The translations under genes and the position numbers were made by a program. The notes under the pieces were generated by a model, which was not told the origin of the DNA, did not search any database, and saw only the letters and a list, made by a program, of their open reading frames with translations. Positions 7,788 through 15,411 of a stretch of 64,000 nt of DNA are shown piece by piece (the first letter of the stretch is position 1; each line of letters opens with the position of its first letter). Source of the DNA: Clostridia bacterium (lineage in GTDB: Bacteria > Bacillota > Clostridia > Christensenellales > Aristaeellaceae); NCBI GenBank assembly GCA_017395065.1, contig JAFPWH010000051.1, forward strand, positions 124,001 through 188,000. Direction: 5' to 3'.

Positions 7788-9386
7788 TTACAGTATTCTG
7801 ATGGCCCTGCCGCTGGTTTCGAGCGCAGTTTCGTCGAGCCTGCCGCCCGAAAGCACCTGCCGGCCGTTGATGAACACGCGCTCGATGCCGAAGGAGCATT
7901 GCCTGTCGGGCTGCGCCTCCTTAAGCGCCGCTTCGTCGAACACGGTCAGATCCGCAAAGCAGCCGGGCCTTATGTAGCCGCGCCCGTGCAGGCCGAAGCG
8001 GTCGGCGATCGCGCCGGTCATGCGGCGCACGGTGCGGGGCATGCTGTCGCCGAGGCCCAGCAGGGAGTCGCGCAGGAACTTGGGATAGCAGTCGTACAGG
8101 GCAGGGTTCTGCACGCCCTCGTCCTCGACCCACGCGTCTGTCATGAACGTGCACAGGGGATTTTTTTCGAATTCGTGGATGATCTCCGGCGTGGAGTACG
8201 GTCCCATGTTCACACGCCCCTTGAAGGCGCTCGCCTCGCAGAGCATGAGGTAGGCGTCAAGGTCGCTCATGCCCTCGCTTTGGGCGATCTCGTGCACGCT
8301 CTTGCCCTCGTACTTCTCATAGCCCTTTCCGAGGTAGGCGACGACGATGTCCTTGAAGCCGAAGCCGAGCAGCAGGCTGCTTGCCTTGACCAGCACGGAG
8401 AGCTTGAGTCTGGTCAGGGGCTTTTTGCGTTCCTCCGGGCGCATGGCCTGATACCACGCAGGCAAAATCACGGTGATCACCGAAACGCCCAGGCATTCGT
8501 TGTAGATATCGAACATCACGTCGACGCCCTCGGAGCGCATCTGTTCCATGAGCTTCAAAAGCTCGTCCTTGTCCTTGAAGGAGGATCGGCCCACGAAGAT
8601 CGCGTGGGAATACTGGAGTTTGAGCTTCGTGCCCTTTGCGATCTCGATCAGTTCGTCGAAGGCCCTGAGCAGGTGCGATCTGCCCAGCAGCTGCGGGTAG
8701 GCCATCGAGACCTTCGACTCTGCGCGCGGGTGCACGGTGAGTGGTTTGTCGTATTTGACGCACAGCGCCGCGACCTTTTTGAGCTCCTCCACGTCCGCGT
8801 ACATGCCGGGGTTGTACATAAGGCCCAGCGAGATGCCCGCCGCGCCCTGCTTTAATCCATCTTCGAGGATCGAGAGCATCTTCGCTTCCTCTTCGGGCGT
8901 CAGCTTTCTGTTCGCGCTGCCGGAGACGGCGGCGCGGGCGGTGCCGTGGCCCATCAGAAGCGCAAGGTTGCAGGGCATGTGCCCATCCGCGGCTTCCATG
9001 TATTTCTCCACGGAGCCGTAGACGCCGGTCATGTCGTTGAAATTGAACAGGCCGCTGCCGATGACGTCCATGTGCGCGCAGTCCTCACCGAAACCCACGG
9101 CAGACACGCCGCAGTTGCCGCACACGAAGCTGCAGATGCCCTGTCGGATGAAGGGCTCGAAATACCTGAGCGGCGAAGACTTTACCGCAAACCAGTCGTT
9201 GTGCGAATGCCCGTCGATAAAACCGGGCGAAAGCGATTTCCCGCCAAGGTCGATCGTCTCGTCGCACGGCGCGTCGATGGACGTTTCCACGCGGGAAATG
9301 TGTTCGTCCGCGATCAGCACGTCGCCTGCGTAGGCTTCCTTGCCCGTTCCGTCGTAAATTTTCGCGTTTTTGAGAAGCGTGGTCAT
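7788..9386 (-). CDS. N-acyl-D-amino-acid deacylase / D-aminoacylase-family amidohydrolase
   Basis: 532 residues, the family's normal length. A small N-terminal beta domain (LLKNAKIYDGTG) leads into the amidohydrolase TIM barrel with the metal-binding GFIDGHSHND at residues 55-64; later barrel landmarks are GNCGVSAVGF, LMGHGTAR and KLQYSHAIF. A C-terminal beta segment is present (RYIRPGCFADLTVFD-like and INGRQVLSGG). Family members hydrolyse N-acyl-D-amino acids or related cyclic amides; the actual substrate may be an acylamino group on a sugar or peptide. GGAGG precedes the ATG at 9386. It is the fourth gene of the minus operon. A second, more divergent paralogue is at 26638-28188. Confidence 0.85.
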   Translation of the reverse strand: MTTLLKNAKIYDGTGKEAYAGDVLIADEHISRVETSIDAPCDETIDLGGKSLSPGFIDGHSHNDWFAVKSSPLRYFEPFIRQGICSFVCGNCGVSAVGFGEDCAHMDVIGSGLFNFNDMTGVYGSVEKYMEAADGHMPCNLALLMGHGTARAAVSGSANRKLTPEEEAKMLSILEDGLKQGAAGISLGLMYNPGMYADVEELKKVAALCVKYDKPLTVHPRAESKVSMAYPQLLGRSHLLRAFDELIEIAKGTKLKLQYSHAIFVGRSSFKDKDELLKLMEQMRSEGVDVMFDIYNECLGVSVITVILPAWYQAMRPEERKKPLTRLKLSVLVKASSLLLGFGFKDIVVAYLGKGYEKYEGKSVHEIAQSEGMSDLDAYLMLCEASAFKGRVNMGPYSTPEIIHEFEKNPLCTFMTDAWVEDEGVQNPALYDCYPKFLRDSLLGLGDSMPRTVRRMTGAIADRFGLHGRGYIRPGCFADLTVFDEAALKEAQPDRQCSFGIERVFINGRQVLSGGRLDETALETSGRAIRIL

Positions 9387-9455
9387 GATGTGCCTCCGAA
9401 TCGAAGCCGCTTTCGGTCAGGCGGCTCCGGCTTAGTCCATAGAGTCTTGGTTTCT

Positions 9456-10106
9456 TCAGCACCTGTCCGCGCCGACGGCGCGCAGGAACTGCTTTGCGAT
9501 GTACATGCAGCCGGTCTGGTTCGGGTGCACCCTGTCCCAGGCGATGTTCGTGGAGTGCATGTATTTGAACAGCTCGTCCCAGCCCGCCTGCAGGTCGACG
9601 CAGGTCAGGGCGTATTTCGCGGCCAGTTTTTTGACGATTTCGCCGTATTGATCCATCCTTGCGCGCATGGGGTCGCTCTTATTGGGCTCCATGTAGTACG
9701 GCGTCATCAGGATCATGCCCTTTACGCGGGGCAGCGTTTGTTTTATGAGCTCCTCGTAGGTCTGCTCGTATTCCTCGGGCGAAACGTGGCTTTCGGGCAT
9801 CTGCGGACAGTCGAACTGGCGCCAGACGTCGTTGATGCCGATGAGCACGCTGACCCAGTCGGGCTTGCGGTCGAACACGTCGCTCTGCCAGCGGTTTTTG
9901 AGGTCGCGCACCTGGTTTCCGCTGATGCCCATGTTGACCACGCGGAGAGAAAGCTCCGGGTACATGCAGCCAAGCAGCGCGCCTGCGCAGGCCACGTAGC
10001 TGCGGCCCCAGGCGTTGAACAGGCCCTCGCCCACCGGGCGGGCGCGCTCGTAGTCCGAGATCGAGTCGCCGATAAAGAGCACGGTATCGTTCTTTTCAAA
10101 CAACAT
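9456..10106 (-). CDS. SGNH/GDSL-family hydrolase (probable carbohydrate esterase)
   Basis: 216 residues. Block I FIGDSISD (Ser13 nucleophile) is at the N-terminus, block II is NMGISGNQV, block III is GINDVW, and block V DRVHPNQTG supplies the Asp-His pair near the C-terminus. This is the complete catalytic set of lysophospholipase/acetyl-esterase-type SGNH enzymes. No signal peptide, so a cytoplasmic deacetylase of imported oligosaccharides is plausible, like rhamnogalacturonan acetylesterases of the same fold. AAGGAAG precedes the ATG at 10106. Third gene of the minus operon. Confidence 0.9.
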   Translation of the reverse strand: MLFEKNDTVLFIGDSISDYERARPVGEGLFNAWGRSYVACAGALLGCMYPELSLRVVNMGISGNQVRDLKNRWQSDVFDRKPDWVSVLIGINDVWRQFDCPQMPESHVSPEEYEQTYEELIKQTLPRVKGMILMTPYYMEPNKSDPMRARMDQYGEIVKKLAAKYALTCVDLQAGWDELFKYMHSTNIAWDRVHPNQTGCMYIAKQFLRAVGADRC

Positions 10107-10150
10107 AAGAGTACTTCCTTTCGGGTTTTGTCTTTCTTATCTCTATCACG

Positions 10151-11710
10151 TCACGCGCCGAAGGCGTCGTCCTGGCTCGTGTCCCTGTCGCCGTGCAGCA
10201 GGGGCGGGTCGAGCAGGAAATCGAAAAGCTCCGGCCCGATGAATTCCCTGGCTTTGGCGATCGCCTCTTCCTCACCCTCGCCGTCCATCGCAAGGAAGGA
10301 GGCAAAGATCGGCTTTGGCTCACCGATATGGTGAGGCTTGTCCGGATCGTAGCGGAACATGCCGAGGTTCAGGCCGAATTCGCGCGGGTTGTCCACGGTG
10401 GCGTGGTGGGTGAACATGTCCACAGTCTTCATGTTGCGCGCCTTCATGTAGGCCAGCACGTAGGCCGCGGCGGCCATTTTTTCGGTGAGGTGCTGCATAG
10501 GGCCGCTCTGGGAGTTGAAGCCCTGCTCGCTGAAGATGATGCGGCGGTTCTCTCCCCGGTACAAAAACGCCTCCTGCGACAGGAACGCCTCGAGCACTTC
10601 CATGTTTTTGAAGGTGATCTTGGGCGTTGAGAACGTGAAGTCCGGCGCGCGGTCGTGCCAGAAATCCGGCCAGCGCAGATCTTCAGGGTAGGGATGATAG
10701 GCCACGTGCCAGGGAAAGTCGCCCTCCCTATGGCACAGCTCGCTCAAAAGCTCCAGCATTTTGCGCCCGCTGTAGTAGCGTTCGGTCTGGGACGGGTCGA
10801 AATTCGTGCCGCACCAGAACTGGTCCAGCGAGATGTACACGCGAAAATGCCTGCAGAAGCGCTGTCCGCACAGCCACGCGATTCTCAGCGCGCTCGCGTA
10901 CTCACGCACGTATTCCTCCACCGGCATTTCGCCCGCGTTTCCCCAGATGTACTGGCTGTTGACCTCGTTGGATATGATCGCGCCCACGGCGTGGCCGTAG
11001 CGGCGGTCGGGCCGCGTGTAGCGCTCGACCAGGAAGGATACGAACGCCGCGTAGTACTCCTGCCCCTCTTCGGTCTCCATGTCGAAGGCGCTGATGTAGG
11101 CGTTGGAGCAGTTCCGGTCGTATTTCGGGTGGATGCAGGCGTCCAAAAGCGCCTTTTCCCCGGTCGAACCGAACAGGCGCGGGGAATTGAGCAGGATCAT
11201 CGTCGTGATGGGCGTTGCCTGCATCTGTCTGTCGATCGCCTCCACGGCGCTTTTAATAAAATAGAAGCTTCGGCCGTTGAACGTATAGCTTATCGCGTCT
11301 TCGGCGGGTCTTACCGCCATCAGCGCGGGCAGATTGATGTTCATGAGCCCCTGCTTTATGCCGTATTTGCGGGCCATGTCGGCCGGCAGCCCCAGCATTT
11401 TGATCTTTTCGGGCTGCGGATAGGCGCTCGCGTCCGCGGGCACGTCCGCGTCCGTATCGGTGACGTATTTCACGCCCTCCGCGGGCGCGTTCCCTTCGAA
11501 AGCGTCAAAGCGCGAAAAGATGCCGTCGCGCTCCGATGAGAAGCGGGACAGGCGGACGACGCCGCCCTCGGCCGCCGTTTCAAAAGTCCGTATCGTGCGT
11601 CCGGGCTTGCTGCCCACCGTCGGCACGCTTTCCCTGACGAGCAGCCTGCCGTCGGAATCGGTGTGGAGCACGATCTGCTCCCTGCCAGCGCTGATCGACG
11701 TGATCTTCAT
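10151..11710 (-). CDS. DUF5722-like clan GH-A TIM-barrel protein
   Basis: 519 residues from the ATG at 11710, chosen because GGAGG lies 10 nt upstream; an ATG at 11719 directly abuts the ribosome site. A small N-terminal beta region (residues 1-70) precedes a TIM barrel. Two segments look like clan GH-A catalytic glutamates: ISNEVNSQYIW (acid/base Asn-Glu) and IIFSEQGFNSQ (nucleophile on strand 7). HVAYHPYPED and MFTHHATVDNP are further barrel-end motifs. Family assignment to DUF5722 is from memory of its typical start and catalytic layout. There is no signal peptide, so the enzyme would act inside the cell. Second gene of the minus operon, after the GH99-like gene. Substrate unknown. Confidence 0.7.
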   Translation of the reverse strand: MKITSISAGREQIVLHTDSDGRLLVRESVPTVGSKPGRTIRTFETAAEGGVVRLSRFSSERDGIFSRFDAFEGNAPAEGVKYVTDTDADVPADASAYPQPEKIKMLGLPADMARKYGIKQGLMNINLPALMAVRPAEDAISYTFNGRSFYFIKSAVEAIDRQMQATPITTMILLNSPRLFGSTGEKALLDACIHPKYDRNCSNAYISAFDMETEEGQEYYAAFVSFLVERYTRPDRRYGHAVGAIISNEVNSQYIWGNAGEMPVEEYVREYASALRIAWLCGQRFCRHFRVYISLDQFWCGTNFDPSQTERYYSGRKMLELLSELCHREGDFPWHVAYHPYPEDLRWPDFWHDRAPDFTFSTPKITFKNMEVLEAFLSQEAFLYRGENRRIIFSEQGFNSQSGPMQHLTEKMAAAAYVLAYMKARNMKTVDMFTHHATVDNPREFGLNLGMFRYDPDKPHHIGEPKPIFASFLAMDGEGEEEAIAKAREFIGPELFDFLLDPPLLHGDRDTSQDDAFGA

Positions 11711-11734
11711 ATTCCTCATTCCTCCCTTATGCTG

Positions 11735-13414
11735 TCACTGTGCCCTGTAGAGATACGCAAAGCGGCCGTAGGGCGCGCTGTCGCCGTGCTCGTAGAAGTC
11801 CGAAACCGTTTCGTTCTGACAGGTGTGGTCCGCCCATTTGAAGCGCAGCGTGAAGCCGTCCCGGTCGAGGCCGAGGACTTTCCTCGGCACCGCGATCATG
11901 AGCTGCTTTCCCTCGCGGCGGTAGCGGATGCGCGTGTTCTTGCCGAAGCGCCAGCCGCCAAGGCACTCCTGTACGAAGGTCGCGCAGCCGTCCAGTACGA
12001 TGTCGTTTACGATATAATGGAAGCCGTGCCAGTTCGGCGCGTAAGGGCGGCCCTCCACGCCGATGAACAGAAGCATCCATTTGGTGAACATGTTGAAGAC
12101 GATGTCCTCGCGGGTGCGGGCGTAGAAATACACGTTTTCGTCGTCGTGGCAGACCTTGAGGCACTCGAATTCGTTGCGCCCGGTGTCGTCTTTGTAGACG
12201 ACGCCGCCCTGGCCCTCGTGCTCGCGGGGAAGCGCGCCGAAGGGCATCGCCCAATAGGAAGGAACGCCGTCCCACTGGCTGAAAGGCGCGCTCAAGTCGA
12301 TGCTCTTTTTGCCCTGCCTGTCGGGCAGCGCGGGGGCGCCCTTGTAGCGGCGGATGTAATCGCACAATTGCATATAATAGTTGTCGAAGAAGCCGCCGCG
12401 CATCGGTTCGACGTCGCGGGAATACTCCCTGTCCGCCTGGTCGATCAAAAGCACGGGCCTTGGCTCGTCGCCCCTTATGCGGCCGACCGTCCACTCGTTC
12501 CAACCGGTGAAGAACACGATTTTGGGGTCCAGTTCGATAGCCCTCTCCCACTGCTCGGCCACGTTGTAGCCGTAGAGCAGGGCTTCGGGCGTCTTGTCGT
12601 TGCGGGCGTCGTGAAAAGCGCGGCCGCGCGGCACGGGATCGCCGTAGAACGCCCCGTCGCCGAAACTCAGGTTCGGGTGCTGCGCGACGCTGACGGGCAC
12701 GACCTCGTTTTCGCCCGCCGCGTTTTTCCACGCGCGCTGCGGACGCTCGAAATCGATCCACGGAAATCCGCCCTGCTTTTTCGCCTCGGTGGGCCACTGC
12801 GGAAGGCGGAAGGTGAAAAACTCCCTCTGTTCGGGCGTGCATTCGTCGGGGTCTGCGATGATCAGCGGCTTTCCCTCCCAGGTAAACCACAGTTCCCTGA
12901 ACAGCCCGGGCCCGTACAGGTCGCGCCAGATCTCGTCCACGGTCTCGCCGGAGCGGGTGTTCGTATAGTAGACGACGCGGGGCACGTTCCAGCCTTCGAG
13001 CCTGTATTCCTCCAGCACCTCCAAAAGCGCCCTGACCTGCGGCCAAAAGGTCACGCGGTTGGTGGTATCGAAGATAAGAAAATCCACGCCCGCGTGCGTG
13101 AGCAGCTTAACGTGCCTTCGCAGTACCCATTTGTCCGTCTGAAAGTAGTATCCGAAAAGCGGCTCGTCCCAGTACATTGATCCCTTGCCCCAGGCCGGGT
13201 GGTCTATGTCCCTGAGCGCCTCGGGGTGCAGGCGCATCACTTCGCTTATGTTGCATGGCTCGGGCGTCGGCGCGCCGAAAGCGCCGTGCGTCAGAAAGTA
13301 AAAGCAGCCGACCGCCCTGTCCGGTCTCAACCCGCCCGCAGTATCCTCGCCCGGCAGCAGCCGGCCCAGATCGTCCAAAGCCCACAGTGCCCCGAAAGAA
13401 GCGTTTTTGTCCAT
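11735..13414 (-). CDS. GH99/GH71-like TIM-barrel glycosidase with C-terminal beta-sandwich
   Basis: 559 residues from the ATG at 13414, which has a GGAGG 7 nt upstream; the in-frame ATG at 13420 abuts the site. Residues about 35-370 look like the barrel of GH71/GH99/WbsX-type proteins: VGCFYFLTHGA, HVKLLTHAGVDFLIFDTTN, PLIIADPDE and the diagnostic FFTGWNEWTVGR. Residues about 385-559 form a CBM9-like beta-sandwich (DDENVYFYART, IRYRREGKQLMIAVPRK). No signal peptide. First gene of the six-gene operon, transcribed from the divergent region at 13415-13650. The precise glycan is not deducible; assignment to a numbered GH family is tentative. Confidence 0.7.
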   Translation of the reverse strand: MDKNASFGALWALDDLGRLLPGEDTAGGLRPDRAVGCFYFLTHGAFGAPTPEPCNISEVMRLHPEALRDIDHPAWGKGSMYWDEPLFGYYFQTDKWVLRRHVKLLTHAGVDFLIFDTTNRVTFWPQVRALLEVLEEYRLEGWNVPRVVYYTNTRSGETVDEIWRDLYGPGLFRELWFTWEGKPLIIADPDECTPEQREFFTFRLPQWPTEAKKQGGFPWIDFERPQRAWKNAAGENEVVPVSVAQHPNLSFGDGAFYGDPVPRGRAFHDARNDKTPEALLYGYNVAEQWERAIELDPKIVFFTGWNEWTVGRIRGDEPRPVLLIDQADREYSRDVEPMRGGFFDNYYMQLCDYIRRYKGAPALPDRQGKKSIDLSAPFSQWDGVPSYWAMPFGALPREHEGQGGVVYKDDTGRNEFECLKVCHDDENVYFYARTREDIVFNMFTKWMLLFIGVEGRPYAPNWHGFHYIVNDIVLDGCATFVQECLGGWRFGKNTRIRYRREGKQLMIAVPRKVLGLDRDGFTLRFKWADHTCQNETVSDFYEHGDSAPYGRFAYLYRAQ

Positions 13415-13451
13415 GCGCATCCCTCCCGCCGATTTCTTTTCTTAATTTATA

Positions 13452-13480
13452 ATGATACACGAAAAAGCGGGATTTGTAAA
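13452..13480 (-). promoter_or_regulatory. Promoter of the six-gene minus operon
   Basis: Reading the minus strand: TTTACA (13480-13475), 17-bp spacer, TATCAT (13457-13452). It lies about 38 bp before the ATG at 13414. Confidence 0.65.
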
Positions 13481-13482
13481 GA

Positions 13483-13508
13483 CCGGACGGGCAAGAAACC
13501 CCGTCCGG
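13483..13508. promoter_or_regulatory. GC-rich 9-bp-arm palindrome between divergent promoters
   Basis: CCGGACGGG (13483-13491) and CCCGTCCGG (13500-13508) are exact complements 8 bp apart. The element lies directly upstream of the minus-strand -35 box. It resembles a terminator stem on the minus strand but lies between two divergent promoters, so an operator or a transcriptional insulator is as likely. Confidence 0.5.
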
Positions 13509-13539
13509 CCGGGACAAAAGTTACCGCAGCGTGAACAAT

Positions 13540-13617
13540 AATCAATTAACAAATTTGGCGAAACGCTTGACAAGCACAGTGTTTTATGGTATATTACGTG
13601 CAGTCGGTTAATTGATT
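13540..13617. promoter_or_regulatory. Importer promoter flanked by an 11-bp inverted repeat
   Basis: The plus-strand promoter is TTGACA (13567-13572), 17 bp, TATATT (13590-13595). It is bracketed by AATCAATTAAC (13540-13550) and its exact complement GTTAATTGATT (13607-13617), centred 67 bp apart, about six helical turns. The downstream copy overlaps a TCGGT/ACCGA dyad (13604-13623) over the start of transcription. The layout suits a repressor binding both sites and looping or blocking the promoter of the operon that starts at 13651. Confidence 0.6.
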
Positions 13618-13650
13618 TACCGATACAATAACAAGGAGGCGTATAAATCC

Positions 13651-15249
13651 ATGAAGACCCGTATTCTGGCATTGGTACTTGCTCTGATGATGGTTTTCGG
13701 CATGGCGAGCGTGCTGGCCGAGGGCGACGATTTCGAGGGCACCATCACCATCAGCCTTTATTCGGCAAAGGGCGTCCAGGAAGCCTGGGAAGCCGTTGGC
13801 GCAGCATACATGGCCAAGCATCCCGGCGTGAAGGTCGTCGTCGACCTCAAGCCCCAGGACGGTTATCCGGATTGGGTAAAGGCGCAGTTCCAGAGCTACT
13901 ACGACGTGCTGCCTGAGGCGGACATCGTATACGGAAACCTGGCCGGCAACGACCGCACCGACAAGGTCATCAACTACTTCAACTACGCTTACGACGATGA
14001 TCCCTACTACGACGGCGAGTGGAACGAAGCCATCGCCTTCGACATGCAGAACAAGGACGTCATCACCGGCATGTGGGACTGCGTTTCCGTCACCGGTGTT
14101 CAGGTGCTCTGGTTCTACAACGCGGACATCTTCGCCGAGGTAGGCGTCGAGCCGCCCACCACCTGGGACGAGTTCCTCGACGTCTGCGAGAAGATCGAAG
14201 CGGCCGGCTATCAGGCGCTGGCGGTGCCCGGAACCTTCAACTCCTTCTGGGCAAACCAGATGGGCTGGATCGCCCAGTGCTACGCGGATCAGACCACCCG
14301 CAGCCAGATCGAGATCGTGCGCGCCCATGAAGGCGACTACTGCTACGATCCCGACGTGGACGGCAAGTTCGTGTACGATCCCACCGATCCCCACAACGAC
14401 GACGCGGCCAACGTGAACAACAACGGCGTGCGCTTCTGGAAGGCCTTCCTCAAGGACGGCACCATCCGCGCCGACAGCGACGGCATGAAGACCGTATGGA
14501 GCAACTTCGCCAAGATGTTCCCGAAGTACGCGGGCGGCGAGAACTTCTACGGCACCGACGGCACCGGCGCCAAGACCCTGTTCTATCAGGGCAAGGCCGC
14601 CATCTGGCTGGACGGCTCCTGGTTCTTCGGCGACTACCTGAACACGATGGACACCATCGACAAGGGCGAAGCCGTTGAGCTCGAAAACGCCGACGGCACC
14701 ACCGTATCCCTCGAAGGCCTGAAGAAGTTCGCTCTGGGCACCTTCGCGATGCCCAGCATGGAAGGCGCAGGCATCGAGGCCCCCGCGCGCACGATCGAGG
14801 TCGCCACGGGCTTCCTGAGCGCCATCAAGAAGGACGCGGACCACGATGACATGGTCGTCGACTTCATGATGTTCTACTCCTCTCCCGAAGGCTACTCCAC
14901 CTTCCTCAGCGCGCTGATCGACGCAGGCGGAACGCCCGACGGTCTGCCGCTGGTCAAGGGCATCGAGCTCGAGGGCGAGCTGGCCACCATGTTCTCCAAC
15001 ATCACCTACATCGGCAACTGCCAGAAGGGCTTCTGCCAGGCGCTGGCCCGCGGCATCGGCGACAACCAGGAGGCCCTGCGCGCCTGGTACACCTACTCCA
15101 TGGATCTGCTCAACGGCAAGATCACCGTGGACGAGTGGGCCGAGCTCCATCAGGCCAACCAGACCAAGTATGCGCCCGACGTCATGGCGTCCAGCAAGAT
15201 CTCGATGAACGACCTTGACAACCCGCAGAACGAGCCCACCGGCAACTGA
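13651..15249 (+). CDS. Extracellular sugar-binding protein of an ABC importer (family 1)
   Basis: 532 residues. A signal peptide (MKTRILALVLALMMVF, cleavage after SVLA) is followed by a type-1 solute-binding fold: TITISLYSAKGVQEAWEAVG, VVVDLKPQDG, ADIVYGNLAG, TTWDEFLDVCEKIEAAGYQA-like lobe motif, AAIWLDGSWFFG and VATGFLSAIKK. It would capture an oligosaccharide outside the membrane for the permeases at 15412 and 17454. No lipobox Cys is present, which is unusual for a Gram-positive binding protein. Start chosen at ATG 13651 after AGGAGG (13635-13639). Codon use is strongly biased to a few C/G-ending codons, as expected of an abundant protein. First gene of the operon. Confidence 0.9.
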   Translation: MKTRILALVLALMMVFGMASVLAEGDDFEGTITISLYSAKGVQEAWEAVGAAYMAKHPGVKVVVDLKPQDGYPDWVKAQFQSYYDVLPEADIVYGNLAGNDRTDKVINYFNYAYDDDPYYDGEWNEAIAFDMQNKDVITGMWDCVSVTGVQVLWFYNADIFAEVGVEPPTTWDEFLDVCEKIEAAGYQALAVPGTFNSFWANQMGWIAQCYADQTTRSQIEIVRAHEGDYCYDPDVDGKFVYDPTDPHNDDAANVNNNGVRFWKAFLKDGTIRADSDGMKTVWSNFAKMFPKYAGGENFYGTDGTGAKTLFYQGKAAIWLDGSWFFGDYLNTMDTIDKGEAVELENADGTTVSLEGLKKFALGTFAMPSMEGAGIEAPARTIEVATGFLSAIKKDADHDDMVVDFMMFYSSPEGYSTFLSALIDAGGTPDGLPLVKGIELEGELATMFSNITYIGNCQKGFCQALARGIGDNQEALRAWYTYSMDLLNGKITVDEWAELHQANQTKYAPDVMASSKISMNDLDNPQNEPTGN

Positions 15250-15275
15250 TAAAACAACGGTATAACTGACTGACC

Positions 15276-15321
15276 GAAGGGGGGCTGTCGCAAAGCCACG
15301 CGTTTTGTGGCGGCCCCCTTC
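15276..15321 (+). other. Intercistronic hairpin between binding-protein and permease genes
   Basis: GAAGGGGG (15276-15283) pairs with CCCCCTTC (15314-15321); an inner GCCAC/GTGGC stem (15295-15299 with 15307-15311) sits in the loop. No T-run follows, so it would act as an mRNA-stabilising or attenuating structure rather than a full terminator, keeping the binding protein in excess over the permease. The rest of 15250-15411 shows only the ribosome site AAGGAG at 15396-15401. Confidence 0.7.
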
Positions 15322-15411
15322 CCAAACGGATCCCCTGCGCTGCCGCCCGCGGAAGCTTACGTTTTCGTTTTGCAGCGCGCATTTTGTTTAGGAACAAGGA
15401 GCTGATGAACC

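Noticed and set aside
13594..15150. Minus-strand frame of 518 codons opposite the binding-protein gene
   Set aside because: Its length follows from the strong codon bias of the sense gene; the text is Val/Ala/Gly/His-rich without any motif.
15276..15321. Full intrinsic terminator after the first binding-protein gene
   Set aside because: No T-run follows the stem and the permease genes downstream have no promoter of their own, so it is better seen as an intercistronic stabilising hairpin.
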